Below, one piece after another: positions 23,686-34,842 of a DNA stretch of 64,000 nt. Each line of letters begins with the position of its first letter. The first letter of the stretch is position 1. The translations under genes and the position numbers were made by a program. The stretch is taken from the NCBI GenBank assembly GCA_038502055.1, contig JAXRKN010000038.1, positions 744,001 through 808,000 of the forward strand, given 5' to 3'. The DNA is from Tanytarsus gracilentus (lineage: Eukaryota; Arthropoda; Insecta; Diptera; Chironomidae). The notes under the pieces were generated by a model. That model was not told the DNA's origin. It worked only from the letters and a program-made list of their open reading frames with translations, and searched no databases.

Positions 23686-24220
23686 TTCTAGTAATTGCCG
23701 GCCTCGTTATTTATCTTTCTTTCTTTTTTTTGAGGACAGAATGAGTTGTTCTCAATTTATTATCTGTAAAAAATATATAAACTATGAAATTCTATTTTTA
23801 GCCTTATTTTTCAATTAGTAACAAGTGTTTTTCTTAACGCGAATTTTTTTTGACTTTTCGAGAAGTTCAAGCCGGCGATAAATATTGTTTTTCATTTTTA
23901 CTCACTCGCTTTTGATTATTTCGATGAAATATTTTTAGCATTTAATGTGAATTGGGGGATGGTCTGATCATAAATGAGCAGTCGAAAAAAATCTGTTCTG
24001 GCTTCGTCAAAATTATTTGTAAGACTAAGGAAAATTTAAAGCGCAATAAAAACACATAGATAGACATCGGTGAGAGAGAGAGGCGTTTAACACCGAAAAA
24101 TATTTCCATACACATATAAACTGTGAGTATTTCTCTTCTCGCAATGTTCATCTCTGATGCTTTATGAGTGCTTTACAAAAAGGCCTTGTTTATGCTGACA
24201 TACAAAGTCCAAGCAGCTGA

Positions 24221-25012
24221 TTACCTTGCATGTATTTTTTGATGAGTCGAAAGAGTATCAAGTCTTTTGAATCGTTTTGAGCAATTATTGAAAGTGCAAG
24301 CATATTTTCTCTCATCGGTATGCGTTCTTTCATGTTCTCGCAAATGTCCAGATTGCGTGAAGAGTTTGTCACATACTTTACACTTAAAACTTTTAATGTT
24401 GTTGTGATAATTCTGATGTTTTTTGAAGGAGGACGAGTGTACGAAGGTTTTGTTGCAATCACTTTGTAGGCATTTGTAGTTTCGTTCGTTGTTGTGAATT
24501 TTGAGATGAGACTTGAGATGGGATGTTGTATAAAATTTAGCAGAACATACTTCACACGAGTGATTTTTCTCTTTCAAATGGAACCGTTTATGCTGAAGTA
24601 AATTGCTTTTGATTTTAAATTTTTTTGCGCAAATGTCACATTGAAAGGATTCTTTTGTTGAATGCATACAAATTTCATGAGACTTTAGCGATGATAATTG
24701 AGAAAACTCTTTTTTGCATACTTGACATGTATAATTTTTTTTCCTTCGATTGTCAATTGTGATATTTTGAGATGGCGCGTCATTGCAATCTTCTTCTATC
24801 AGTTTATTAATTTTCTCTTTAATTGATTTGAATTTAAAATATCCACCATTTAAGTGCACTTGTGCTAGATGTTTTGTGAGAGATTTTATTTTAAAAAACT
24901 TTAATTCACATAAATGGCACGCGAATTTTCTCTCCTTGTGTCGCCGAAAATGCACTTTAAACTCATCTTGACTTTCAAATTCACCAAAACACAATCCACA
25001 CGATACTTTCAT
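24221..25012 (-). CDS. C2H2 zinc-finger protein with eight fingers
   Basis: This is a probable nuclear DNA-binding protein of 263 aa in a single exon. It starts with MKVSCGLCFGEF, so the first finger begins at residue 5. Eight C2H2 units are visible. Two sit at the N-terminus (CGLCFGEF..H, CHLCELKF..H), then a 50-residue basic linker, then six more: CQVCKKEF, CDICAKKF, CEVCSAKF, CLQSDCNKTF, CKVCDKLF and CTFNNCSKRF. The CLQSDC and CTFNNC fingers have the wider C-x4-C spacing found in TFIIIA/GLI-like fingers. One TGEKP-like linker is recognisable (HTDERKYAC). No ZAD or BTB domain is present. It is head to head with GNL1, only 159 bp between start codons, so the two probably share a promoter. 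The target and ortholog are not identified. Confidence 0.85.
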   Translation of the reverse strand: MKVSCGLCFGEFESQDEFKVHFRRHKERKFACHLCELKFFKIKSLTKHLAQVHLNGGYFKFKSIKEKINKLIEEDCNDAPSQNITIDNRRKKNYTCQVCKKEFSQLSSLKSHEICMHSTKESFQCDICAKKFKIKSNLLQHKRFHLKEKNHSCEVCSAKFYTTSHLKSHLKIHNNERNYKCLQSDCNKTFVHSSSFKKHQNYHNNIKSFKCKVCDKLFTQSGHLREHERTHTDERKYACTFNNCSKRFKRLDTLSTHQKIHAR

Positions 25013-25171
25013 TTTAATTTCTATATTTCAATTTAAAATAATTTCAAAATGTAAACAAAAACTGCGATCTTCGAATTTTCGAATGTTTATTTTCGAAAGA
25101 GAAAAATCTTAAAATTTTAAAATTTTATTTTATTCTTGTCAATAAAACTAAGGGCTGAAAAATTCAAAAAA

Positions 25172-27022
25172 ATGCCTCAAGGAAGGCGCAAGATTCCTTT
25201 CTCTGGAAAGCAGAAGAAGGTTCAGTTAATTAACAAGCGACAAGATAAAAGTGAGTAGAAATTAAAAAGATCCAGAACAAATGTGAGAATTTCATAATAT
25301 TTGTTTTTTTTAGCGTTTCCGATTAATCTGATCAGGAAAGTTAAAGAGGAAGAATCAGAGACAAGTGAAGTCAGTGAAAGTTCAACACTCGCTGATAAAG
25401 TTCAAAAAATCCACTTCCAACCGGTCAAGGATATTCGTGGCCGCGAAAATCGATATGTCCTTCAATTTCATGTGGAAACTCCCAAGGAAGTCAAATTGAA
25501 CCGTGAACAGGCTCGTCAGTCACTTACCTATGTTGAGGAGAAGGATTTAGAGATTGAAGATTGCTTTTTCGAGGGCTTTGATTTTCCAAAACGACCACCT
25601 TGGAATTTTCAAATGAGAAAAGAAAATCTTTTGGCTAACGAAGAAAGATATTTTTTTAAATACATCACGGCACTTGAGAAATCTCACTTTGATGATATGA
25701 GAGCACTGAGCTACTGTGAGCTTAATATTGAAACTTGGCGGCAACTGTGGCGTGTTCTTGAACTTAGCGATATTGTAATGGTAATTGTCGATATAAGATT
25801 TCCCTGTCTAATGTTTCCGCCATCGATCTACGAACATGTCAAAAAGGAATTGAAGAAAAATGTCATCATACTGCTTAACAAGATCGACTTGGTTGAAAGT
25901 GAAATTGTTCTCGCGTGGAAGAAACATTTTGAGGAGAAATATCCTGAGATAAAAGTTGTCCTTTTCACATCATGTCCTTTCTACAATCTTCGAGGCAGTA
26001 ATGAAAATAAGCACGGACTTAAAATTCGAAGACGCAGAGGAAAAATGAAAATGGCTGGAGAAGGAGCGATGGAAGTTTATCAAGCATGTTCCTCAATTGC
26101 AGGCGAGCAAGTTGATTTGTCATCGTGGCATGCAAAAATTCAAAATGAAATGAATGTGCCCGATTCATCAGATGACGATGGAGTTGATGTTGAAGTCGAG
26201 AGGTCACATGAAGAAGAAAAAGATTTTGATTTTGAAGAACACGTGCTCTACAAAAATGGTGTTTTGACAGTCGGCACAATAGGATATCCGAATGTTGGCA
26301 AATCGTCTGTGATTAATGCTCTAATGGGAAAAAAGGTCGTATCCGTTTCGAGGACTCCAGGACACACGAAGCATTTCCAAACAATATTTCTTACCGAGAA
26401 AGTACGACTCGTGGATTGTCCCGGACTTGTGTTTCCATCTAAAACTCCAAAAGCTCTTCAAATTCTCCTGGGAAGTTTTCCAATTTCACAGTTGAGAGAA
26501 CCCTATGCGACAATTAAATATCTAGCAGAACGAGTCAATATTCCAAAACTCTTATCAATTCAACATCCTGATGGCGACGAAGAGTGGTCAGCGATGGATA
26601 TTTGCGATGCTTTTGCTCTTAAGCGAGGCTTTCTTACTGCAAAAGCTGCACGACCAGACACTTATCGTGCTGCCAATAGTATATTGAGGATGGCATTAGA
26701 TGGCAAAATAACAATGTCACTCAAACCAATTGGCTTTCATAAGAATAAATCTTTCTGGTCTAACCATGAAGAGTTGGCAAAAGTAAAGGCAGTTCAAGCC
26801 TTGGGGAGATTAGAAGATCTAAAAGAGGAGGAAGATGTTGCATTTTCCGATTCGGACACTGAATTTAAACGACCTGGCGATTATCAAATGAAGCTCAAGC
26901 AAAGGACCGATACAACAGAAAGTAGAGGCGGTGATGGCGATGATGAAGATACTTTGTCAGAAAGTGAAAGTGGCGCTGGTGTGTCAAATCCATTTGATCT
27001 TCTAAACAATGATGATGAATAA
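25172..27022 (+). CDS. GNL1: GNL1-like circularly permuted GTPase
   Basis: This is a member of the YlqF/YawG family of permuted GTPases (HSR1-MMR1). Exons are 25172-25250 and 25314-27022, joined in phase 1, giving 595 aa; human GNL1 is about 607. The N-terminus is a basic Lys/Arg segment (MPQGRRKIPFSGKQKKVQ), as in GNL1. Motif order shows the permutation. NKID (G4) is near residue 215 and SCP near 247. GYPNVGKSS (G1) is near 350, then RTPGHTK (G2) and DCPG (G3) near 394. An acidic insert separates the halves, and the tail is Asp/Glu-rich. Related proteins act in ribosome maturation, though GNL1's own role is less defined. A frame ATG further down (intronic) is not needed. Confidence 0.93.
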
Positions 27023-28296
27023 ATTAAAAATGTGATTAATTGATTTTATTCTTAAAATTGATTCATTTTATTTGATGACTTAAAGTGTCCTAAAGATGTA
27101 ATAAGTTTTACAATATTTCTATTTCTCTTTGGCATATTTTACAGCGTATATATTTTAAGAGAATGTTCATTGAAAAAATTGTGAGATTTTTGGCTCTTTT
27201 AAATAAAATTAATAATGATTGCAGTGAGAACTAGGTCAAGCCTTTTTTAAAAAACTTTTTAATTTCTTCGTCCCTTGAATTGCCTGGTAACTGAGAGAGA
27301 GAGAGTCTCGGTGCCTTAACTATTCTTTTAATGTCATCTTCTCATTTGATGAACATACCTAAAATGTCCTAATGTCCTATCATCCTATTAATTTAGAGCT
27401 AAATTCTGGATGTTCGATTGTAAAAACTTGAAATTGAAAAGAAAAAGAGAAATAATGAGTTATAAAAAACGATATTGATACGTTAACAAGCGGTTCTTAT
27501 AATTATAGGGTTTAAAAACTCGTAAATATGACAAATAAAGCAAAAATAAATCATGTGCACACAACAAGCAAGTTGAGATTAAAAAAATTAAATTGATTTC
27601 TAAAAAGGTAATTTTATAAAATTTACTTCCAGAGCTCTGCTAAGTTTTAATTGATTCATAAAACGCTCTTTAGAAATCAATAAGTTATAAATGTAAAAAA
27701 TTAAAGGAGCAAAAAAAAGTTAAAGAAAACAATTTTTGAGTGCACTCAGGAAAAAGGAAATTGTTGAGATTTTTCTTTAGCATGCAACGTGGATTGACGA
27801 CGACGCCGGGGGCAATGTGATTGTTGAACAGTTATGCGTTGAGTAATTTCTTCCCTATTTCTTTCTTTTTGTGATAATACACTCCGGCGGCGACTTTACA
27901 TATTCATTAATTTTATTACTATGCATTTCATTATTAAAGCTAATTTTTCCTCTGTTTTAAGTACATGATTATACACATAAGAGAGAGTTTGTGAATTAAG
28001 GGTTGACTTTTCCTTATACATGTGACTGAATTAATGAGCTATATTAGGTAAATAGAGTTTGGTGGGTGAGCGGAAAAAAATTAGGTGAGGAAAGAGAAGT
28101 TTAGAGAAAGTTGTGTGCCTTTTTATGCAAATCTATTCACGAAATCACATAACGCTCATACACATCATGGAAAATTTAATAACATAAAAAATGTGCTCGA
28201 ATATAGTTTTTCATCTTTGTCTTTCAAATACATTGAAGGAAAAAAGTTCATTCACAAAATAGCCAAGATGGAACATTGAAAACATCAAATTTTCTT
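27023..28296. other. convergent intergenic region
   Basis: This 1.27 kb lies between the 3' ends of GNL1 (plus) and the membrane zinc-finger protein (minus). It is AT-rich with short GA runs (27294-27304). No exon or RNA gene is supported. Confidence 0.5.
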
Positions 28297-30106
28297 TCAA
28301 AAATGCTCATCATTCGTTAGAACCAACAAAGTCTCTCTATCGCCATACCTGTCTGATAATCTCTTCTTTAATTCCTGCGGATAGGTCACAAAAATATATT
28401 GTTCGTCAATGCCCGCTGTCGATGGATAAAATTCATCATTGTAAGTCATTTGCTCGAGAGGTTGCGTCGATTGTGACTGGGCCATACTTGAGGACTGCTG
28501 ATAAAAATTACCACTGATTCCTTGCGGCAGCGATAGCGAGTTACTGATAAGACTTGAACCTTGAATTGAACCGATACTTGACGTTTGAAGTGGTTGATAG
28601 TTAGAAGGAGCTGTTAATAAATTATTATATGATGACGTTAAACTTTCATCAGTACTAAAATGAGAAGGAATTAAAAAAGACACAAAAAGAGAGAGAAAAA
28701 GGCAAAATTCAAAAAAAGTTTATCAAAAATCACGTTCATCAAAGGCATATAGGAATGTTTATAATTTAAAATCACATTCCTGTCAAACATTTTCAGACAT
28801 TCAAAAAAATTAATCAATGACTTACTCAAAAAGGATCCAGATTATGTAGTAACAGAGGCAAATTCCTAACGATAATACGACGATCAAAATAAAAACGAGT
28901 GCAAATGGAAAGGGTCGATGCTGAGAAGCGTCTTCCCAGTAGCGATCGCATGTGAGGTACCAGCATATTGCTTTGTTCATCTCATCTTTAAAAAGAATAA
29001 ATCAAATATTTAAAATCTCTCACGAGACACATCAATGACACACTCACTTTCCATGTTTTTAAAATCCTCAACTGACAGCTGCACCAAAGCACCCGCCACA
29101 CAGGTCCTAATTAGCCGTTCACAACGACTCTTGAGCTTGTGAATGTCTTCATTCTTGCAATTTGCTTTTAATCTTTGAATTTCCGAAAATCGATCGTATC
29201 GCCTGTCAATTGTCATTTCACATGATGAATTTGATGTTGATCTATCCTTGTCATCGCTGCTCTCATTCGAGGACTTTTTCGACTGTTCATTGCAAATATT
29301 CCGACGTCGCTTGTGTATTTTCTCTTTCGGTGTTGGAACTTCAATTTTGTGTCCTGTCGCCGCGAGGAGGTCATTGAGTTTTTCCTTCAGCGAAGGTGGA
29401 AGATTGAAAGATTTACTGCTCAAGTGGGATTTTGCGACTTCTCTTCGTGCTGCGGCAAGTGCCGTTGCCTCATTATAGAGTTCAATGTCTGTTGATGTCG
29501 CGCTATTTAATGTGCTGCCACTGTCAAGCGACGAGTCTTTCGTCATTAAAACATCACACCGCAAAACATCACAATAGTCCGCTATACATATCGCATCTTC
29601 GGCATGATTTACTTTCTCCTTATGACGATTATCGAAGTGAAGATCAAGATATTTTTCCTCATAGAAACTTTTACCACAGAATCCGCATGTGATTTGTGTC
29701 GGCCGATATCTAATTTTAGCTTGTTCTTGCGGATAAAAGAGATCACGATGCGGATGAAAAGGACATTCTTTCATCATTTGGACATTATATTTTGCAAATA
29801 TTGGATTCAATTTGGAATGCACAATTTTTCGTACGGTTCGACTTGATTCGCGTGAGCACTGAATTGAACTCATGGGTGGCCATGGTATAAAGGATAATAA
29901 GCAAATAAATATCACCTAAAAATGAGGCAATTAGTCATGGATTTCAAATTAAATTCACATTAATGCCATCAATTAAAATGAAATGAGTTCATTAAAACCC
30001 TTAATACTTTTCCTTAATTTCTTTTCACAGAAAACCCATAAAAATAGAGTAAATGTACCTTAATTATTATGATAACGTAAAGGTTTTTTATTAGAATACA
30101 GCACAT
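28297..30106 (-). CDS. single-pass membrane protein with a luminal C2H2-like finger, function unknown
   Basis: Exons are 30106-30059 (tentative first), 29915-29048, 28985-28826 and 28654-28297; phases agree and give 477 aa. The tentative first exon plus the next start a hydrophobic run (NLYVIIIIKVIFICLLSFI) that looks like a signal peptide. A finger follows at residues about 93-114 (CGFCGKSF..H..H), then conserved-looking Cys (ADYCDVLRC). A basic Ser-rich region comes next, then a transmembrane segment near residue 330-352 (FALVFILIVVLSLGICLCYY). The C-terminal tail of about 120 residues is Ser/Gln-rich. A zinc finger between a signal peptide and a membrane span would sit outside the cytosol. 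I do not recognise the family. The GTACAT donor of exon 1 is the weakest point. Confidence 0.68.
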
Positions 30107-30995
30107 TAACAGAGTATAAAAATCACGCGAAGAAAATTAAAGAACTGTGACTTGATTCTTCGACGGTTGGAAAAGAATTAAAGTGTTCTGCACACTTTCA
30201 TATGTCGCTGGAAAAGTGTTGAACAAAAAAAATTGTGTGAAGCATTTTTGCAGCAACAAGCGAGCATGAGAACGAGAAAAAGTTCAGCTGTGAAAATGAA
30301 AATTTTCGTGGAAGGGGTATCATTATCGATTTTTCACATGCCAGGAAGAAATTTATTCGCGAAATTCCTTTAATGTAGGAAAACTTTAGTTCCTGACCCA
30401 ATTTTAATTTTCGTTACTTGAAATTGAACTTTATCGCAAGAACTTTAACTAACAGAGAGATGAAAATTGCTCAAAATTCCCTTTTCACTTTTTCACATTT
30501 GGGCATTTTGAAATATCACAATTTTTATCATATCCACACCTGACTATGAGATTTTCTCGACATTCAAATAACACTATCATGGACAACGTAAAAAAGTATT
30601 TTCTTTGGAAATTAAAGCACTTTTAATGGTTTAAAACTATTAAAATATATTTCGGAAAAATCCAACACGGAAAATTTTTGTAAGGATATCGATTTTTCTC
30701 TCGATAAACATGCTTTCATCAATGACGTAAATACAAAAAATAATCCTTACTAATATTTTTAACAAAAATTGATAAATAATGAAAAAGTTTTTTATTTCAA
30801 TCAATTAAATAAATTTTTAAAACATAAATTCTGATTTAGAAAAGGATTTAAGCAAATTAAAAAATTCATTTCTTAACGTATTTGAATTTTTTAAAATTGG
30901 TTTGAGTCCTCACTAAAAGAGGCGAATATTGAGACGCGAAAAATTGTCGGCATCTGTAAACAACATTTCTGAAAATTTAATAAAAATAATTAATA
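30107..30995. other. divergent intergenic region upstream of BAP55
   Basis: This AT-rich gap lies between the tentative first exon of the membrane zinc-finger gene and BAP55. It should hold both promoters. I see no clear core element. Confidence 0.45.
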
Positions 30996-32386
30996 ATGAA
31001 TCAACAAAGCATCTTGTACGGTGGTGATGAGATTGGAGCTCTTGTTTTTGACCCCGGCCATCAATCTTTGCGACTAGGTTTTGCTCAGGTGAAGAAATAA
31101 ATTGGAAATTTTTAATAAACGCCATTACAATTTATTTTTGTTAAATTTTTTAGGAAGACTCACCCAAATCTGAGATTCCGTCTGTCGTTGGAGTTGGACC
31201 CAATACATCATCCAATGGAATTAATGAGCCAGAAGCCAAAACCGACAACAATGTCACTCCATCACGTAAGTTTGAAAATTTGCTTCTGGATCTTTTTTTA
31301 AATAAGAGCTAACTTCCAGACAAATACTACATTGACACAACTTATCTGAATGTACCGCGATCAAACACGGAAATTAAAACTTACATGAAGGACGGCATGA
31401 TTGATGATTGGGATTTGTTTGAAAAAGTTCTCGATTATGCGTATAAGCGCGTTATTATGTCGGAATCCGAATTACATCCAGTTCTCTTCTCTGAGGCATC
31501 ATGGAATACACGCCATAATCGCGAAAAGCTCACCGAGTTAATGTTCGAAAAGTACAACGTTCCAGCATTCTTTTTAGTTAAAAATGCAGTTCTCGCAGCA
31601 TTTGCCAATGGACGAGCAACGGCGTTGGTTGTCGATAGTGGTGCAAAACATACATCTGTTGTTCCAGTTCATGAGGGCTATGTCTTAACTCAAGCTGTCG
31701 TCAAGTCGCCTCTGGGTGGTGATTACCTATCAATGCAATGCCGTCAGCATCTCGAAGGTCAAGGAATTGACTTGACAATGGGTTATGCCATTTCGAGCAA
31801 GGATGTAGTAAAGGAACGAGATCAGCCGCGCTATGTTAAGCGAGCATTGCCAGAAACTTTGACAACTTCGTGGCAAAACTACATGCTCCGTCAGCAGCTT
31901 CAAGATTTTCAGGCGACAGTCGCACAAGTTCTCGAGACACCCTACGATGAACGCATTGCGGCTCAAATTCCTGCAGTCCACTATGAATTTCCATCCGGCT
32001 ACCATCAAGACTTTGGTTGTGAGCGTTTTAAGCTCGCTGAAAATCTTTTTGACCATACAATGCTGGGTGCTGGTCAACTCGCTTCGACCTGTGTCTCGAA
32101 TTGTGATGCAGACATTCGCCTGGCTCTCTACGGATCGGTTGTCGTTACAGGAGGAAACAGTTTATTGCCAGGATTTGCTGAGCGATTAAATCGTGATTTA
32201 TCACATCGTGCACCATCGAACACCAGAATTAAGATGATTGTCGCGAATGGAACGGTCGAGCGTCGTTTTGGCGCATGGATTGGAGGTTCAATTTTAGCCA
32301 GTATCGGAACATTCCAACAGATGTGGATCTCTGCACAAGAGTACGAAGAAGGCGGCAAATCACAAGTGGAACGTAAATGTCCTTAA
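30996..32386 (+). CDS. Bap55: BAP55 / ACTL6A actin-related protein
   Basis: This is a nuclear actin-related subunit of SWI/SNF (Brahma) and TIP60/INO80-type chromatin complexes. Exons are 30996-31088, 31154-31265 and 31320-32386, giving 423 aa; human ACTL6A is 429. The N-terminus MNQQSILYGGDEIGALVFDP is typical of the family and fixes the start. The actin fold is recognisable in MKDGMIDDWDLFEKVLDYAY, HPVLFSEASWNTRHNREKL, VVDSGAKHTSVVPVHEGYVL, VVVTGGNSLLPGFAERLNRD and FGAWIGGSILASIGTFQQMW. A Ser/Asn-rich insert is encoded by exon 2. An AATAAA signal is near 32506. It lies only 247 bp upstream of the first ionotropic receptor gene. Confidence 0.95.
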
Positions 32387-32633
32387 TTATGCTATCACTT
32401 CATGACAGTGTGTCAGCTTGTGTAATTTAAAAGCCCTTTTTTGTAACGAATGCGTTGATTGAATAAGAAAACTATGATTAATGACCACACATACAAATGA
32501 CTCTCAATAAATTGAATTGATAAACAGAAATGCATTCACAGGACGATTTGTCACTTGTTCAATTGATTTTTGAAAATCACTATTTTTATTTTGCCAGTCT
32601 TAATTGAGCTTTCGTGCGGTGAAGATCAAAATT

Positions 32634-34558
32634 ATGTGCTGGAAATATTTTTTGATTTTTTGTCTCCTCAAAACTTCCAATGGATTTTCAGAAAATCAAA
32701 CATTGGTCGCAAATATACTTTTGAACCTACTTGAAAGATTTAAGGGATCGACTGTTTTGTTGATAAATTTTGACGCAAAACTGACTTATGAAGTCTCAAA
32801 AGTTACTCAAAAAAAGCTTACATTGCAAATTTTTGACATTAAAAAAATTAAAATTGCTAAAAATTATAAAATTCAAGCTTTAATTTTAAAAATCTCAAAT
32901 GTGGATGAATTTGAAGAATTTTATGAGATGATTGAAGATGATACATTCGTTTACAATGGACATTACTTATTAATTGCTGAGCACGATACAAAAATCGAGA
33001 AAATGTTCTTTAAGTTTTCCCTGGGGGAATACCAAATGTTCCGTTAAAATTAACCTCTCAATAAATTTAAATCTCGGCTTCACGTATTTTCAATAGACAA
33101 TTGTATACAAAAAGTATACTTTTATTTAAATTTACGGCTTCAACGGTTTTCATGTCCCACGCAGGGTTTTGGCAAAAGTGGATTTTTAATGTCAACATTT
33201 TGATACCAAATTTTGAAATCATTTCAATGTTCACCTTTATGCCCTTTGCTAATGACTCTTGCAATAGCACAGAAGCTATCGAAATCAATCAATTTGACTT
33301 GAGTTCGATGAAATGGAAATCAAATATTTTCTTCCCTGAAAAATTTAAAAATCTTTATGGATGCACCATTCGAGTTGGTTCATATAAAGCTGATCCAGGA
33401 TTTATTCCTAAAAAATATGCAAATGGTACGATTACTTACCATGGAATTGATGTGGATATTGTGAAAATTTTTGCTGATAAACTACAATTTGAGGTTAAAT
33501 TTTATGAGAAAGAATACTCCACAGGAAGCATTTACAAAAATAAAACGGCCACAGGACTCCTCAAATATGTCTACACAAATGAAGTTGACGTCATTATTGG
33601 AATTATTTCCTTGCAACTCTCACGTGCAGAATATTTAAGTGAAACTCGAATGATTTACACAGATCAGTTAATTATTGTTGTACCACCGCCATTTTTAATT
33701 GATCCACTCACTAAAATCTTGATGCCTTTTACTTCAATTTCATGGATTTGCATTTGTTCAGTGATTTTAATTGCATGCACAACAGTCACTGCATTAAAAT
33801 GGGCACCGAAAAGTTTTCATGATTATATTATTGGAAAAAATATCAATGGAAGCATTTTAAATGTATGGAACGTGCTTCTTGGTGGATCTCAAACAAAATT
33901 ACCGTCAGCAACTTTTCCAAGATTTTTATTGGCAAAATTTTTGATATTTACATTGGTCATGAGGAGTCTCTATCAAGGTGCAATTTTTAATCTCCTAAAA
34001 GAAGACATCAGCACCATTGAATTAAACACACTTGATGAATTTATTGAACATAAATTTACTTTTGTCGTATATGAATCACTTGCAGCAAGATCTAACGGCA
34101 GCAAATTTATGGACCGACACCTTGTTGTAAAATTATCACAATTAGCAGACTTTATGATAAAGACAACTGACCCAAATTATAAAGGTGTAATTTTTGACTA
34201 TTTAACGTTTGTGCTTCATAAGAATAAACAAAATCGCGGAAACTTTACGCTGAAAATTTGCAAGGAAACGATGTTGACGAATCATATTGTTTTCTACTTT
34301 ACTAAAAATTTCTACTTGGTCGATGAAATCAATAAATTAATTGAAGAAATAAAAGCTGCAGGACTTGTGGATCATGCGATATCAAAATATATCAATCCAC
34401 GTGAAAATAACGAAAAAAAAGAGAAGCAACCACCAACACCTTTAAATTTTGATCACTTAACAGCTATTTTTGAAATTTTAGTTTTTGGCTTAATAATTTC
34501 TTCAATTTTTTTCATTGCCGAAATTTTGTACCACAATATTTGTGTAAAATTTTCGTAA
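32634..34558 (+). CDS. ionotropic receptor (IR) copy 1, interrupted by a 152-bp insertion
   Basis: This is a divergent insect ionotropic receptor, a chemosensory cation channel related to glutamate receptors. A signal peptide (MCWKYFLIFCLLKTSNGFS) begins at 32634. Next come a short divergent N-terminal domain, the S1 ligand half (CTIRVGSYKADPGF, FHGIDVDIV-like), M1 (ISWICICSVILIACTTVTAL), a pore/M3 region (LAKFLIFTLVMRSLYQGAIF), S2, and a final membrane segment. The frame stops at 33047 and resumes in another frame at 33167. Compared with copy 2, an extra 152 bp lies between GTTTT repeats at 33014-33018 and 33166-33170. Splicing from a weak donor at 33043 (GTTAAA) to CAG at 33162-33164 would restore frame and give 600 aa. 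Otherwise it is a pseudogene. IR subfamily and ligand are unknown. Confidence 0.75.
33019..33170. mobile_element. 152-bp insertion in IR copy 1 with 5-bp flanking repeat
   Basis: This segment is absent at the equivalent point of copy 2 (35238) and is bounded by GTTTT on both sides, as expected of a 5-bp target duplication. Its ends begin CCCTGG and finish CGCAGG, weakly inverted. It is AT-rich inside and encodes nothing. A short MITE-like element is the simplest reading. A local insertion or an ancestral intron lost from copy 2 are alternatives. Confidence 0.5.
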
Positions 34559-34842
34559 ATAAATTTGCAGTTGATTAAAATTTAATGAAAAAAAAATCTT
34601 CGGCATCCCCTGAAGGTAAATAATTAAGTTCTATTTTTGGACCACATGCGTTATCGATTGGACAAAAGAATTCTGATTAATGGTTTAATTTTTTTTGTAG
34701 GAAAAATCGGTTGTAAACAAAAATGCATTCATGATTGACAACCATTTTGTCACCTCTGTAATAGTAAATTTGATTTGATTTTCATTTATCAATAAAACTT
34801 GCCAGTCATCAGCACAATTTCAATCAGTTAGGATTGAGGAAA

